Shown: positions 25,638-35,045, numbered from the stretch's first letter. The stretch is DNA of 64,000 nucleotides from Massilia sp. BSC265 (GCF_000740675.1 NZ_JPXI01000042.1:1-64000), one strand, 5' to 3'. Translations and numbers: made by a program. Notes: generated by a model from the letters alone, not told the origin.

Positions 25638-26399
25638 ATGAAATTTGCGAAGAAACTGATCGCAGTCCTGGCGCTGGTGCCGGGACTGGCATTTGCCGCC
25701 GAAAGCGGCTTTGCACTCGAGCCGGCACCGGAGCGCAGCGACCTGGCCTCGCTGCAGAACGGCGCCAGGCTGTTCGTCAACCACTGCCTGAACTGCCATT
25801 CGGCATCGGCCATGCGCTATAACCGCCTGCGCGATATCGGCCTGACCGAAGAGCAGATCAAGAACAACCTGCTGTTTACGCAGGACAAGGTGGGCGGCAT
25901 GATGACGACGGCCATGCGTCCGGACGACGCCAAGGCCTGGTTCGGCGCCGTGCCGCCGGACCTGTCGGTGATGGCACGCGCCAAGGCTTCGCCTTCGGGC
26001 AGCGGCGCCGATTACCTGTACACCTACCTGCGCACCTTCTACAAGGACGACACCCGCCCGACCGGCTGGAACAACATGGTGGTGCCGAACGTGGCCATGC
26101 CGCACGTGATGTGGCAGGAGCAGGGTGTGCGCGTGGCGAAATTCGCGGATGCGCCGAATCCGGGAGTCTCCGGCAACACGACCCATCAGTTCGTCGGGTT
26201 CCAGCAGCTGTCGCAAGGAACGATGACCCAGCAGGAATTTGACACCGCGACGGCCGACTTGGTTGCCTATCTGGTGTGGATGGCTGAGCCAGCGCAAGAC
26301 ACGCGCAAGAAGTTGGGCGTTATCGTGTTGCTGTTCATGTCGCTTTTCGCCTTCCTGGCTTGGCTTTTGAACAAATCTTACTGGAAAGAAGTGAAGTAA
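25638..26399 (+). CDS. petC: Cytochrome c1
   Basis: 253 aa from the ATG at 25638. A signal peptide (about 1-20, ending AFA) is followed by the heme-binding CLNCHS motif (about residues 52-57), a Met ligand region (MPHVMW) and a C-terminal membrane anchor (about 224-246, before the terminal NKSYWKEVK). It accepts electrons from the Rieske protein. It is the last gene of petABC, 23 bp after petB, and two hairpins follow. Confidence 0.97.
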   Translation: MKFAKKLIAVLALVPGLAFAAESGFALEPAPERSDLASLQNGARLFVNHCLNCHSASAMRYNRLRDIGLTEEQIKNNLLFTQDKVGGMMTTAMRPDDAKAWFGAVPPDLSVMARAKASPSGSGADYLYTYLRTFYKDDTRPTGWNNMVVPNVAMPHVMWQEQGVRVAKFADAPNPGVSGNTTHQFVGFQQLSQGTMTQQEFDTATADLVAYLVWMAEPAQDTRKKLGVIVLLFMSLFAFLAWLLNKSYWKEVK

Positions 26400-26410
26400 A
26401 TTCGCTTTCA

Positions 26411-26437
26411 TTGCCCGGTTGGCTATAATACGGGCAA
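26411..26437 (+). other. Hairpin with a TATAAT sequence in its loop, after petC
   Basis: TTGCCCG (26411-26417) pairs with CGGGCAA (26431-26437) around a 13-nt loop that contains TATAAT (26424-26429). It is followed by ATCATTTTT. The same bases could act as a weak petC terminator or as the -10 element of an sspA promoter (TTCGCT at 26401 is 17 bp upstream). Confidence 0.4.
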
Positions 26438-26446
26438 TCATTTTTC

Positions 26447-26473
26447 GGGGTGAATCGCTAGGCGCTTCACCCC
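26447..26473 (+). terminator. Stem-loop with T-rich tail between petC and sspA
   Basis: GGGGTGAA (26447-26454) pairs with TTCACCCC (26466-26473) around an 11-nt loop and is followed by ATTGTTTCTT. It has the form of an imperfect intrinsic terminator, and lies 26 bp before the sspA ATG, so it would also be in the leader of any transcript starting at the upstream TATAAT. Confidence 0.5.
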
Positions 26474-26498
26474 ATTGTTTCTTAAGGAACTATAAACC

Positions 26499-27110
26499 AT
26501 GATGGTTCTCTACTCCGGCACCACGTGCCCGTTCTCCCAACGCTGCCGCCTGGTCCTGTTCGAAAAGGGCATGGACTTCGAGGTGCGTGACGTCGACCTG
26601 TTCAACAAGCCGGAAGACATCTCGACCATGAACCCCTACGGCCAGGTGCCGATCCTGGTCGAGCGCGAACTGATCCTGTATGAGTCGAACATCATCAACG
26701 AATACATCGACGAACGCTTCCCCCACCCGCAGCTGATGCCGGCCGATCCGCTGATGCGCGCCCGTGCCCGCCTGATGCTGTTCAACTTCGAGAAGGAACT
26801 GTTCGTCCACGTGCACGTGCTGGAAAGCGAGCGCAACAAGACGAACGACAAGAGCCACGACAAGGCCCGTTCGGAAATCCGCGACCGCCTGACCACGCTG
26901 GCCCCACTGTTCCTGAAGAACAAGTACATGCTGGGTGACGAGTTCTCGATGCTGGACGTCGCGATCGCCCCGCTGCTCTGGCGCCTGGACCACTACGGCA
27001 TCGAGCTGTCGAAGACCGCGGCCCCGCTGATGAAGTACGCCGAGCGCATCTTCTCGCGTCCGGCCTACATCGAGGCGCTGACCCCGTCCGAAAAGGTGAT
27101 GCGCCGCTGA
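26499..27110 (+). CDS. sspA: Stringent starvation protein A (GST-fold)
   Basis: 203 aa. An N-terminal thioredoxin-like domain (YSGTTCPFSQRCR at residues 5-17; MNPYGQVPIL; ESNIINEYIDERFP) and a C-terminal alpha-helical GST domain (about 90-200). SspA binds RNA polymerase and alters transcription in stationary phase or stress in enterobacteria; that role is assumed here by homology. It precedes sspB by 140 bp, the usual order, and follows petABC as in many beta- and gammaproteobacteria. Confidence 0.94.
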   Translation: MMVLYSGTTCPFSQRCRLVLFEKGMDFEVRDVDLFNKPEDISTMNPYGQVPILVERELILYESNIINEYIDERFPHPQLMPADPLMRARARLMLFNFEKELFVHVHVLESERNKTNDKSHDKARSEIRDRLTTLAPLFLKNKYMLGDEFSMLDVAIAPLLWRLDHYGIELSKTAAPLMKYAERIFSRPAYIEALTPSEKVMRR

Positions 27111-27250
27111 TGCCGTGTGCGGGCGTGCTCCGGCATCCGCATCCGCATCTCATGATTCCGCATCACGATTCGATATGCGCCGGTTTTCGGACGCCATACA
27201 GGCGAATCCGTTAAACTGGCGCGTACAGGTTTGCTTTTTTTATCACATCC

Positions 27251-27733
27251 ATGTCCGAGATCTCCACCAAGCCCTACCTGCTGCGCGCTATCTACGAATG
27301 GTGCACGGACAGCGGCTACACGCCCTACCTCGCGGTCAAGGTCGACGCCGCCACGACGGTGCCGATGGAGTACGTCCGCAAGGGTGAGATCATCCTGAAC
27401 ATCAGCTACGGCGCCACCTCGGGCCTGAAGATGGACAACGATGCGATCCACTTCCGGGCACGCTTCAACGGCGTCTCGCGCGAGCTGTACATTCCCGTGC
27501 AGAACGTGCTGGCGATTTACGCGAACGAGAATGGCCAGGGCATGGCCTTCGAGGTGAACGTGACGGCGGCGGAGATGGCGCCTCCGTCCTCGACCGAAGA
27601 GGCGGCGGCGCCGTCGCTGTCGGCGGTGCCAGACAAGCGGACGGAAACGCTCGTCGAGACCACGACCAGTTCGGATGGCGATGACGAGCCGCCGAAGAAG
27701 GGTGGTCGTCCGACGTTGACGCGCATCAAATAG
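27251..27733 (+). CDS. sspB: ClpXP protease specificity-enhancing factor SspB
   Basis: 160 aa. Adaptor that delivers ssrA-tagged proteins to ClpXP. The N-terminal substrate-binding fold (about 1-105) shows RAIYEWCTDSGYTPYLAVKVDA, LNISYGATSGLKMDNDAIHFRARFNGVSRELYIPV and AIYANENGQGMAF. A variable linker leads to the C-terminal ClpX-docking peptide (GGRPTLTRIK; compare GRPALRVVK in E. coli). No good Shine-Dalgarno is seen upstream; the leader is a T7 tract followed by ATCACATCC. Confidence 0.95.
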   Translation: MSEISTKPYLLRAIYEWCTDSGYTPYLAVKVDAATTVPMEYVRKGEIILNISYGATSGLKMDNDAIHFRARFNGVSRELYIPVQNVLAIYANENGQGMAFEVNVTAAEMAPPSSTEEAAAPSLSAVPDKRTETLVETTTSSDGDDEPPKKGGRPTLTRIK

Positions 27734-27741
27734 CGTATAAT
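27716..27741 (+). promoter_or_regulatory. Promoter of tRNA-Thr, overlapping the sspB 3' end
   Basis: TATAAT at 27736-27741 lies 18 bp before the mature tRNA 5' end. TTGACG at 27716 is 14 bp upstream of it, a short spacer. The -35 lies inside sspB and the -10 just after its stop codon. Confidence 0.5.
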
Positions 27742-27758
27742 CGTTGTTCCAAGATTAA

Positions 27759-27834
27759 GCCGGCTTAGCTCATCAGGTAGAGCAGTTGATTTGTAATCAT
27801 CAGGTGGCGGGTTCGAGTCCTGCAGCCGGCACCA
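27759..27834 (+). tRNA. tRNA-Thr (anticodon TGT)
   Basis: A 76-nt cloverleaf. The 7-bp acceptor stem GCCGGCT/AGCCGGC carries an encoded CCA. The D arm is GCTC...GAGC, the anticodon loop TTTGTAA gives TGT (reads ACA), and the T arm is GCGGG-TTCGAGT-CCTGC. The anticodon stem GTTGA/TCATC has one T-T opposition at the second pair. It is convergent with the GNAT gene and followed by a strong hairpin. Confidence 0.95.
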
Positions 27835-27849
27835 GTATGCAGCATTGAA

Positions 27850-27883
27850 ACGAGGGGTTGCAGCCAGTGGCGCAACCCCTCGT
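27850..27883. terminator. Bidirectional hairpin between tRNA-Thr and the GNAT gene
   Basis: ACGAGGGGTTGC and GCAACCCCTCGT form a perfect 12-bp stem with a 10-nt loop. It lies 16 bp after the tRNA and 16 bp after the stop codon of the convergent minus-strand gene. T residues follow in both directions only as short runs (GTTT, and TTTC on the minus strand). Position strongly suggests shared termination. Confidence 0.7.
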
Positions 27884-27898
27884 GCCGTTTACGCCTCC

Positions 27899-28717
27899 TC
27901 AGTCGGCGGGAGGCGCCCACATCAGCTGGGCAACGCGCAGCCGGGGCATGAAACCGAGCTTCTGGTACACGCGTCCGGCGCCATGGGTTTCGTCCGCCAC
28001 GATCACAAGCTGCTCCGCCCGCTCCAGGCCCAGGCGCGCGACGTGGTGGACCAGCTGGGAGCAGATGCCGCGGCCGCGGTAATCCGGGTCGGTCAGCACC
28101 GCCTGGAAACGTCCCCTCTTCCCTTCGAAGTACAGGCCCAGGTGAGCCACCTGGCGGCCGTCGAGGAAGGCGCCCCACCAGTGGCCGCGGCCTGCCGCCT
28201 CGAGACGCATGAACAACGCCTGTTCTTCGTCGAGGAAGGCACGCTGCGCTGCTTCTGGATACAGGCCGGCCAGCTCGCGCAGGTTCATTCCGCGCCAATC
28301 CGCCCAATCTTGCTCGCTGGCGAAGGGGCGGACCTCGAGGCCCGGCACGGCATGCTCCGGTTCACGCAGGCTTCCGCGCTCCAGCAGCAGGACCGGATGG
28401 GATGCATAGGCATACCCGGCAGCGAGGAAACCCTCGAGGACGGGCGCTTCGCCGGGGGCCGGCGGCCAGATGAAGGTGCGGTGCGCGATCGTGGGTGGTG
28501 TGCCGACCAGGCGCGCGAAGTCCGCCTCCAGGCGTTCGCGATCGTCGTCTTGCGGGCAAGACGGCAAAACGAGCGCATTTCCTTGGTAGAAGTCAGGATT
28601 CGACGGCACCCGCATGACGGTGTAAGGACCCTGCCGCGTCACCTCGCCCGCAAAGCGGATGAACATCAGCGAAGTGTCGATGCCGGGGTGGCCAAGGTGG
28701 ATGGTGTCGTCTTGCAT
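27899..28717 (-). CDS. GNAT-family N-acetyltransferase
   Basis: 272 aa. The C-terminal half (about residues 125-265) is a GNAT domain. The acetyl-CoA pyrophosphate loop is in DPDYRGRGICSQLVHHV (about 210-226), and YQKLGFMPR marks the last strand-helix. The N-terminal half (1-120) looks like a degenerate second GNAT-like fold (MRVPSNPDFYQGNALVLP, a pattern seen in two-domain GNATs). Substrate unknown. It lies 39 bp downstream of the endolysin-like gene on the same strand. Confidence 0.87.
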   Translation of the reverse strand: MQDDTIHLGHPGIDTSLMFIRFAGEVTRQGPYTVMRVPSNPDFYQGNALVLPSCPQDDDRERLEADFARLVGTPPTIAHRTFIWPPAPGEAPVLEGFLAAGYAYASHPVLLLERGSLREPEHAVPGLEVRPFASEQDWADWRGMNLRELAGLYPEAAQRAFLDEEQALFMRLEAAGRGHWWGAFLDGRQVAHLGLYFEGKRGRFQAVLTDPDYRGRGICSQLVHHVARLGLERAEQLVIVADETHGAGRVYQKLGFMPRLRVAQLMWAPPAD

Positions 28718-28756
28718 AGGATCGAAAGGATGTGGAAGGGACCGCCCTGCAGCATG

Positions 28757-29305
28757 CTATGCAATCGTGCCGCCTGCCTGCAAGTAGGCCGAAAGGAAGT
28801 GGTCGTAGCTGACATGGCGCTGCCGCGGATAGTGGTTGCCCCGCCCCGGCCCTTTCGGCAAGGCCGCCCAGGTTCGCGCAACCTTGGGCATCACATCGGC
28901 AATATCGCCCGCCTTGATCGCGTCGATGACCCCGAGGCTACGCAGGATCTCGACGGCAATCAGGTCCTGCGTGCGTGGCGAAAAATCCCGCAAGCCAAGC
29001 TTGGCGCCATGGTGCTGCCAGGTCGGCCGCGTAATCTGGTACATCCCGGCGGCGGTCGTCCTGCCGTCGATGCCCGGCCCAGGATGGGTCGACATGTCGG
29101 TAAAGCGCCAGCGGTCGTTCGACTGCCCTTTCAGCGCCCCATACTTGAAGTCATAGCCCCCACCCTCGGCTGCGGCGATCGCCTTCAGGAAGGCAGCGAC
29201 ATTTGGATGGGTAAGATGCTCTGTGTTTTCCGCCAGGAGCGTTTCACGGCGCGACGACAAACGCGGTGCGGAATCCAGCGTAGCCGAACGTTTTGAGTTG
29301 GACAT
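28757..29305 (-). CDS. GH104 / lambda-endolysin-like muramidase without signal peptide
   Basis: 182 aa from the ATG at 29305, preceded by GGGAGGAAAT. The domain (about 32-170) matches the lambda R-type endolysin fold: NVAAFLKAIAAAEGGGYDF with the likely catalytic Glu47, then TAAGMYQITRPTWQ and FSPRTQDLIAVEIL. Such enzymes cleave the glycan strand of peptidoglycan. No signal peptide or membrane helix is visible, and no holin, spanin or other phage gene is nearby. It may be a domesticated phage lysin, or be exported by another route. Confidence 0.82.
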   Translation of the reverse strand: MSNSKRSATLDSAPRLSSRRETLLAENTEHLTHPNVAAFLKAIAAAEGGGYDFKYGALKGQSNDRWRFTDMSTHPGPGIDGRTTAAGMYQITRPTWQHHGAKLGLRDFSPRTQDLIAVEILRSLGVIDAIKAGDIADVMPKVARTWAALPKGPGRGNHYPRQRHVSYDHFLSAYLQAGGTIA

Positions 29306-29674
29306 GATTTCCTCCCAACGAGTGCTGGCCAAGACCGGCGCCGCGTCGGCTCACCGGCTGTATGAGCTCATCATAGGAAGGTAGCGTGCCCGGCAGTTGA
29401 GCAGGCGCAGGCAGCACGCAAGCTGCGCTCGGATTCCTTGCGCAATCACCTTGCAGCCGAGTACAAAAATCTGGCAGGAAATTTCAGCCGCCTCGGCCGC
29501 CTGTCGCGGCGGACATGGTAAGGGCTGTACCTCAGGCAGTAATCTAGAAACGATACCACGGCCAACTACCGTCAGTACATTGGCTGTTGCACACTTTGTT
29601 GTTGCCGTTTCGCAGCACTAAAACTTATCTTGCCGGCATTAAAAATGTGCCAGAATCCGGATCGCAATATTTGT
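29306..29674. other. Intergenic region between the endolysin-like gene and the ABC operon
   Basis: About 370 bp lie between the divergent genes before the recognised ABC promoter. I see only a short palindrome ATGAGCTCAT (29362-29371), possibly in the promoter region of the minus-strand gene. No convincing coding frame or RNA gene was found. Confidence 0.5.
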
Positions 29675-29703
29675 TTGACCCCCATTTCACCCGGTGCTAT
29701 AGT
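29675..29703 (+). promoter_or_regulatory. Sigma-70 promoter of the ABC sugar-transport operon
   Basis: TTGACC (29675-29680), a 17-bp spacer, and an extended -10 TGCTATAGT (29695-29703). The core CGGTGCTATAGTCGG (29692-29706) recurs exactly at 50805-50819, and the distance to the downstream operator is the same in both places. Confidence 0.8.
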
Positions 29704-29716
29704 CGGGCAAAGCCGA

Positions 29717-29730
29717 TGGTAACGTTTCCA
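29717..29730. promoter_or_regulatory. LacI-type operator downstream of the ABC promoter
   Basis: TGGTAACGTTTCCA, a near-palindrome with one mismatched pair and a central CG, starts 13 bp after the -10 box, so a bound repressor would block initiation. The 16-nt extension TGGTAACGTTTCCAAA is identical to 50830-50845. The likely regulator is the LacI-family protein encoded at 33980-35038. Confidence 0.78.
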
Positions 29731-29765
29731 AATCACCGAAAATAACGGCACAAAACGGAGACACG

Positions 29766-31022
29766 ATGTTCACAGTACGCACCCTGGCGACAGCCTGCGC
29801 ATGGCTGGCCGCTGCCATGACGCCTGCCGCTCCAGCGCATGCTGCGTCGGTGCCGGTGGCACCGAGGGCGGAAGTCATCCACTGGTGGACCTCGGGCGGC
29901 GAGTCGGCTGCGGTCAAGCAAGTCGCCCAGGCCTACCGCAATGCAGGCGGCGTGTGGATCGACACCGCCATCGCCGGCGGCGACCAGTCCCGTGCCGTGA
30001 CCATCAACCGCATCGTCGGCGGCAATCCGCCGACGGCGGCCCAGTTCAACACCTCCAAGCAGTTCCTCGACGTGATCGAAGCGGGGATGCTCAACAACGT
30101 CGACGGCATCGCCCGTGCCCAGAACTGGGACCAGATGCTGCCTACCCCGATCATCGATGTGATCAAGGTGCAGGGCCACTACTACGCGGTGCCGCTGAAC
30201 ATCCACATGCAGACCTGGTTCTGGTATTCGAAGGCCGCCTTCCAGAAGGCCGGCATCACGAAGGAGCCAGGCAGCATGGCCGAATTCTTCGTCGCCCTCG
30301 ACAAGCTGAAGGCGGCCGGGATCATCCCCCTGGCCCACGGCGGCCAGTCCTGGCAGGAGACCGTGCTATTCTCGGCGATCCTGGCCAACATGGGCGGCAA
30401 GGAGCTCTACCTGAAAGCGATGCGCGACCGCGACCAGGCGACCCTGCTGTCGCCCCAATTCCGCAACGTGCTGCTGGCCTTCAAGCGCCTGAAATCCTAT
30501 GTGGACGCCGGCGCCCCGGGCCGCAACTGGAACGACGCCACCGCCCTGGTCATCGCCGGCCGCGCCGGCTTCCAGGTGATGGGCGACTGGGCCAAGGGCG
30601 AGTTCACCAATGCCGGACAAATCGCAGGCCAGCACTACGGCTGCATGGCTGGCTTCACGCCATCGACGCCCTACCTGATCCAGGGCGACGTCTTCGTCTT
30701 CCCGCGCACCGATAACAGCGGAGCCGTGCGCGCGCAGCAGTTGCTCGCCAACGTGGTCTCGCAACCAGACCTGCAGGTAGGCTTCAGCAAGCTGAAAGGC
30801 TCGATCCCGGTGCGCACCGACGTCAATGCGGCCGAGCTGGACCTGTGCGCCCAGAAGGGCATCGAGATCATGAAGGACCGCGCACGCCAGGCCGGTGTGA
30901 CCGAGGTCTACCTGACGCCGGACCAGAACGGTGCCATGCAGGATGTCTTGACCGCCTACTGGAACACCAACATGCCGGTCGAACGCGCCCAGAAGAGCAT
31001 CGCCAACGCACTCAAATACTGA
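29766..31022 (+). CDS. ABC transporter sugar-binding protein (CUT1 type)
   Basis: 418 aa. Periplasmic binding protein of the extracellular solute-binding family 1. A signal peptide (about 1-26, ending AHA) precedes the mature chain EVIHWWTSGGESAAVKQV, typical of CUT1 oligosaccharide or monosaccharide binders. Later segments VPLNIHMQTWFWYSKAAFQKAGI and GRAGFQVMGDWAKGEF resemble glucose/mannose-type binding proteins. It is the first gene of the importer operon behind a LacI-type operator. The sugar cannot be read from sequence, but nearby beta-glucosidases and glucokinase suggest glucose or a beta-glucoside. Confidence 0.93.
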   Translation: MFTVRTLATACAWLAAAMTPAAPAHAASVPVAPRAEVIHWWTSGGESAAVKQVAQAYRNAGGVWIDTAIAGGDQSRAVTINRIVGGNPPTAAQFNTSKQFLDVIEAGMLNNVDGIARAQNWDQMLPTPIIDVIKVQGHYYAVPLNIHMQTWFWYSKAAFQKAGITKEPGSMAEFFVALDKLKAAGIIPLAHGGQSWQETVLFSAILANMGGKELYLKAMRDRDQATLLSPQFRNVLLAFKRLKSYVDAGAPGRNWNDATALVIAGRAGFQVMGDWAKGEFTNAGQIAGQHYGCMAGFTPSTPYLIQGDVFVFPRTDNSGAVRAQQLLANVVSQPDLQVGFSKLKGSIPVRTDVNAAELDLCAQKGIEIMKDRARQAGVTEVYLTPDQNGAMQDVLTAYWNTNMPVERAQKSIANALKY

Positions 31023-31027
31023 CCGTC

Positions 31028-31903
31028 ATGCTCACCCTGCGCGCACACAGAATCAGTCCCCATATTGCCCTCCTTCCGATGGCGCTGACGGTGCTCGTCG
31101 CCTACATCGGCGCGGCGCTGTGGACCTTCCGCACCTCGTTCACCGCCTCGCGCACCTTCCCGTCGGACACCTTCATTGGCGCCGCCCAGTACGTGCGTCT
31201 GTTCGACAACGAGCGCTGGCTGATCTCGCTGAACAACCTGCTTGTCTACGGCGCGCTGTTCATCGGTGCCTGCATGGTGCTCGGCTTCCTGCTGGCCGCC
31301 TTCATCGACCAGAACGTGCGGGGCGAAGGCTTCCTGCGCACCGTCTTCCTCTACCCGTATGCAATGTCCTTCGTTGCCACCGGCCTGGTGTGGCAGTGGA
31401 TGCTGGCGCCGGGCGCCGGCATCGAGGGCGCGGTGCGCCAGCTCGGCTTTTCCAGCTTCAGCTTCGACTGGATCATCGACCAGGAGATGGTCATCTACAC
31501 CATCGTCATCGCCGCCGTCTGGCAGGCTTCGGGCCTGGTGATGGCGATGATGCTGGCCGGCCTGCGCGGCGTCGATCCCGAGATCTACAAGGCCGCGCGG
31601 CTGGATGGCATCCCGGCCTGGCGCGTCTACCTGCAGATCGTGCTGCCGATGCTGGGGCCGACCGTGGCGACCGTGTTCCTGCTGCTGTGCACCGCCGTCG
31701 TGAAACTGTACGACGCGGTGGTGGCCATGACCGGCGGCGGACCGGGCACGGCGAGCGAGGTGCCGGCCAAGTTCATCATGGACCACCTGTTCCTGCGTTC
31801 GAACATCGGGCTGGCTTCGGCCGGCGCCGTCACCCTGCTCATCCCGGTGCTGGCCCTGCTGGCGCCCTACGCCTACGCACGCAGCCGGAGGAAACGCGCA
31901 TGA
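31028..31903 (+). CDS. ABC sugar transporter permease (MalF-like)
   Basis: 291 aa from the ATG at 31028, 5 bp after the binding-protein stop. Six membrane helices are expected. The EAA loop motif is EIYKAARLDGIPAWRVYLQIVLP (about 180-202), which docks on the ATPase. It pairs with the next permease, which starts at an ATGA overlap. Confidence 0.95.
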   Translation: MLTLRAHRISPHIALLPMALTVLVAYIGAALWTFRTSFTASRTFPSDTFIGAAQYVRLFDNERWLISLNNLLVYGALFIGACMVLGFLLAAFIDQNVRGEGFLRTVFLYPYAMSFVATGLVWQWMLAPGAGIEGAVRQLGFSSFSFDWIIDQEMVIYTIVIAAVWQASGLVMAMMLAGLRGVDPEIYKAARLDGIPAWRVYLQIVLPMLGPTVATVFLLLCTAVVKLYDAVVAMTGGGPGTASEVPAKFIMDHLFLRSNIGLASAGAVTLLIPVLALLAPYAYARSRRKRA

Positions 31904-32823
31904 GCCATACCGTCCTGCAGCCAGCCGTTTCCGTCATGCCCCTCGAACCTGCAACGAATGCGCCCCCGGCCGCCCCGACCGTGCCGGCTGCACGCCGCAA
32001 GCGCCTGTCGCCGGCCCGCATCGGCGTCTACGCCTTCCTCTTCAGCGCCGCGCTGTACTTCCTGCTGCCGCTGTACGTCATGATCATCACGTCCTTCAAG
32101 TCGATGGACGAAATCAGGAGCGGCAACGTGTTCGCCCTGCCCCTGTTCGCCACCGTCGAGCCGTGGAAGAACGCCTGGAGCCAGGTCAGCGGCGGCTTCT
32201 GGAATTCGGTGGCGATCACGGTGCCGAGCACCGTGATCCCGATCCTGCTGGGCGCCGTCAACGGCTACGCGCTGTCGTTCTGGAAGCCGCGCGGCGCCAA
32301 TGTGCTGTTCGGCGTGCTGCTGGCCGGCGCCTTCATCCCGGTGCAGGTAATGATCTATCCGCTGGTATGGATGATGGCGCGCGCCGGCGTGTTCGGGTCG
32401 CTGCCGGCCATCGTGCTGGTGCACGTCATCTTCGGCATGCCGATCATGACCCTGCTGTTCCGGAACTACTATGCCTCGGTGCCGCACGAGCTGTTCCAGG
32501 CCGCGCGCATCGACGGCGGCGGCTTCTGGCGCATCTTCCTGCAGGTGATGCTGCCGATGTCCCTGCCCATCGTGGTCGTCGCCGCCATCATGCAGGTCAC
32601 CGGCGTGTGGAACGACTACATCCTCGGCCTGGTGTTCGCGGGCCGCGACAATGCGCCGATGACGGTGCAGCTGAATAACGTCATCAACACCACTACCGGC
32701 ACCCGCCTGTACAACGTCAACATGGCGGCGACCATCCTGACGGCGGCGCTGCCGCTGGCGATCTACTTCATCTCGGGACGCTGGTTCGTGCGCGGTATCG
32801 CCGCCGGCGCCGTCAAAGGGTAA
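31900..32823 (+). CDS. ABC sugar transporter permease (MalG-like)
   Basis: 307 aa from the ATG at 31900, overlapping the previous stop (ATGA). A 35-residue Pro/Ala-rich N-terminal extension precedes six helices. The EAA motif is ELFQAARIDGGGFWRIFLQVMLP (about 197-219), and the C-terminus SGRWFVRGIAAGAVKG is typical of MalG-type permeases. It forms the membrane channel with the MalF-like subunit. Confidence 0.95.
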   Translation: MSHTVLQPAVSVMPLEPATNAPPAAPTVPAARRKRLSPARIGVYAFLFSAALYFLLPLYVMIITSFKSMDEIRSGNVFALPLFATVEPWKNAWSQVSGGFWNSVAITVPSTVIPILLGAVNGYALSFWKPRGANVLFGVLLAGAFIPVQVMIYPLVWMMARAGVFGSLPAIVLVHVIFGMPIMTLLFRNYYASVPHELFQAARIDGGGFWRIFLQVMLPMSLPIVVVAAIMQVTGVWNDYILGLVFAGRDNAPMTVQLNNVINTTTGTRLYNVNMAATILTAALPLAIYFISGRWFVRGIAAGAVKG

Positions 32824-32836
32824 ATAAGGGCTAAGC

Positions 32837-33901
<1,065 letters not shown>

Positions 33902-33979
33902 AGACAGGTGCCAGTGTCAGATGAATGCAGTATGCTTCAGTGTTTATCGAATAACTAAACAACAGGATAGGGATCGTTA

Positions 33980-35038
33980 GTGGCAACCATCAAGGACGTA
34001 GCGCGTCTCGCCGGCGTCGGCCTCGGCACCGCCTCGCGTGTGGTCAGCGGCAAGGGCTCGGTGTCGCCCGCCACGCTGGAACGCGTGCGCAAGGCGATCG
34101 ACGAGCTCGGGTTCCGTCCCTCGCACGCGGCGCGCGCCCTGCTGTCCGGCACCAGCCGGATGGTCGGCGTCTACATCCCGGTCCTGAGCGGCACCTTCTA
34201 CACCCCGATCCTGCAGATCATCGACACCGAACTGCGCGCCGCCGGCCTGCACATGGTGGTGGCCTTCGGGGTCGGCCTGGGCGACGCCCGCCGCCAGGCG
34301 ATCGAGGGCATCGAGTTCCTGGTCGAACGCGGCTGCGACGGCATCGTCATGATGACCAGCGCCCTCACGGACGAAGACCTCGCCACCCTGGGCGGCAAGC
34401 AGAAGCAGATCGTCGCGCTGAACCACGAATTCAAGCAGATCCCCGACCAATGCTTCACGGTCGACCACGTGCTGGGCGGGCGCCTGGCTGCGCGCACCCT
34501 GCTCGACTACAAGCACCGCGATATCGCGGTCATCGCCGGACCGTCGGCGCTGGCCGACAACGTGGCCCGCATCGACGGCTTCATGCGCGAGCTGGAAGCC
34601 GAGGGCATCGACACCAAGAAGGTCTGGACGATGGAGAGCGACTTCTCGCCCCAGGGCGGCTGGTCGTCGGCCAAGGCCTTGATCGATTCCGGCACCAAGT
34701 GCACCGCCCTGTTCTGCGCCAACGACGAAATGGCAGTGGGCGCGCTGGCCTACTTCCAGGAAGCCGGCATCAGCGTGCCGCGCGACCTGTCGGTGATCGG
34801 CTACGACGACACCCCGAGCGCCGCATTCTCGGCGCCACGCCTGACGTCCGTGCACATGCCCTGGCGCGAGATGACGCTCAACGGCCTGAACGCCCTGCTC
34901 AACCGCTGCTACGACCTGCACCGCCCGGTGACGCGCACCTTCCCGGTCAGCGTGACGCTGCGCGCCTCGCTGGCCAAGGGGCCGAGCGAAGGCTCGGCCG
35001 GCAAGAACACCGCCGCCACACGCAGCAAGAAGAAATAA
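33980..35038 (+). CDS. LacI-family transcriptional repressor of the sugar regulon
   Basis: 352 aa from a GTG start (AGGATAGGG upstream). The N-terminal helix-turn-helix and hinge are ATIKDVARLAGVGLGTASRV followed by ...HAARALLSGTSRMVGVYIPV. A periplasmic-binding-protein-like effector domain fills residues 60-335 (DDTPSAAFSAPRLTSVHMP near the end). It lies between the ABC operon and the GH1 operon and ends at a strong terminator. Matching operators at 29717, 35078, 50618 and 50830 make it the best candidate regulator of the whole region. The inducer is likely glucose or a beta-glucoside, but this is inferred. Confidence 0.93.
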   Translation: MATIKDVARLAGVGLGTASRVVSGKGSVSPATLERVRKAIDELGFRPSHAARALLSGTSRMVGVYIPVLSGTFYTPILQIIDTELRAAGLHMVVAFGVGLGDARRQAIEGIEFLVERGCDGIVMMTSALTDEDLATLGGKQKQIVALNHEFKQIPDQCFTVDHVLGGRLAARTLLDYKHRDIAVIAGPSALADNVARIDGFMRELEAEGIDTKKVWTMESDFSPQGGWSSAKALIDSGTKCTALFCANDEMAVGALAYFQEAGISVPRDLSVIGYDDTPSAAFSAPRLTSVHMPWREMTLNGLNALLNRCYDLHRPVTRTFPVSVTLRASLAKGPSEGSAGKNTAATRSKKK

Positions 35039-35045
35039 GAGGGAG

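Noticed and set aside
27759..27834. tRNA-Thr as an integration site for a genomic island carrying the sugar region
   Set aside because: No integrase gene and no repeat of the tRNA 3' end were noticed at the other side of the region.
28757..29305. Prophage remnant
   Set aside because: Apart from the endolysin-like gene there is no integrase, structural gene, holin or att-like repeat near the adjacent tRNA-Thr.
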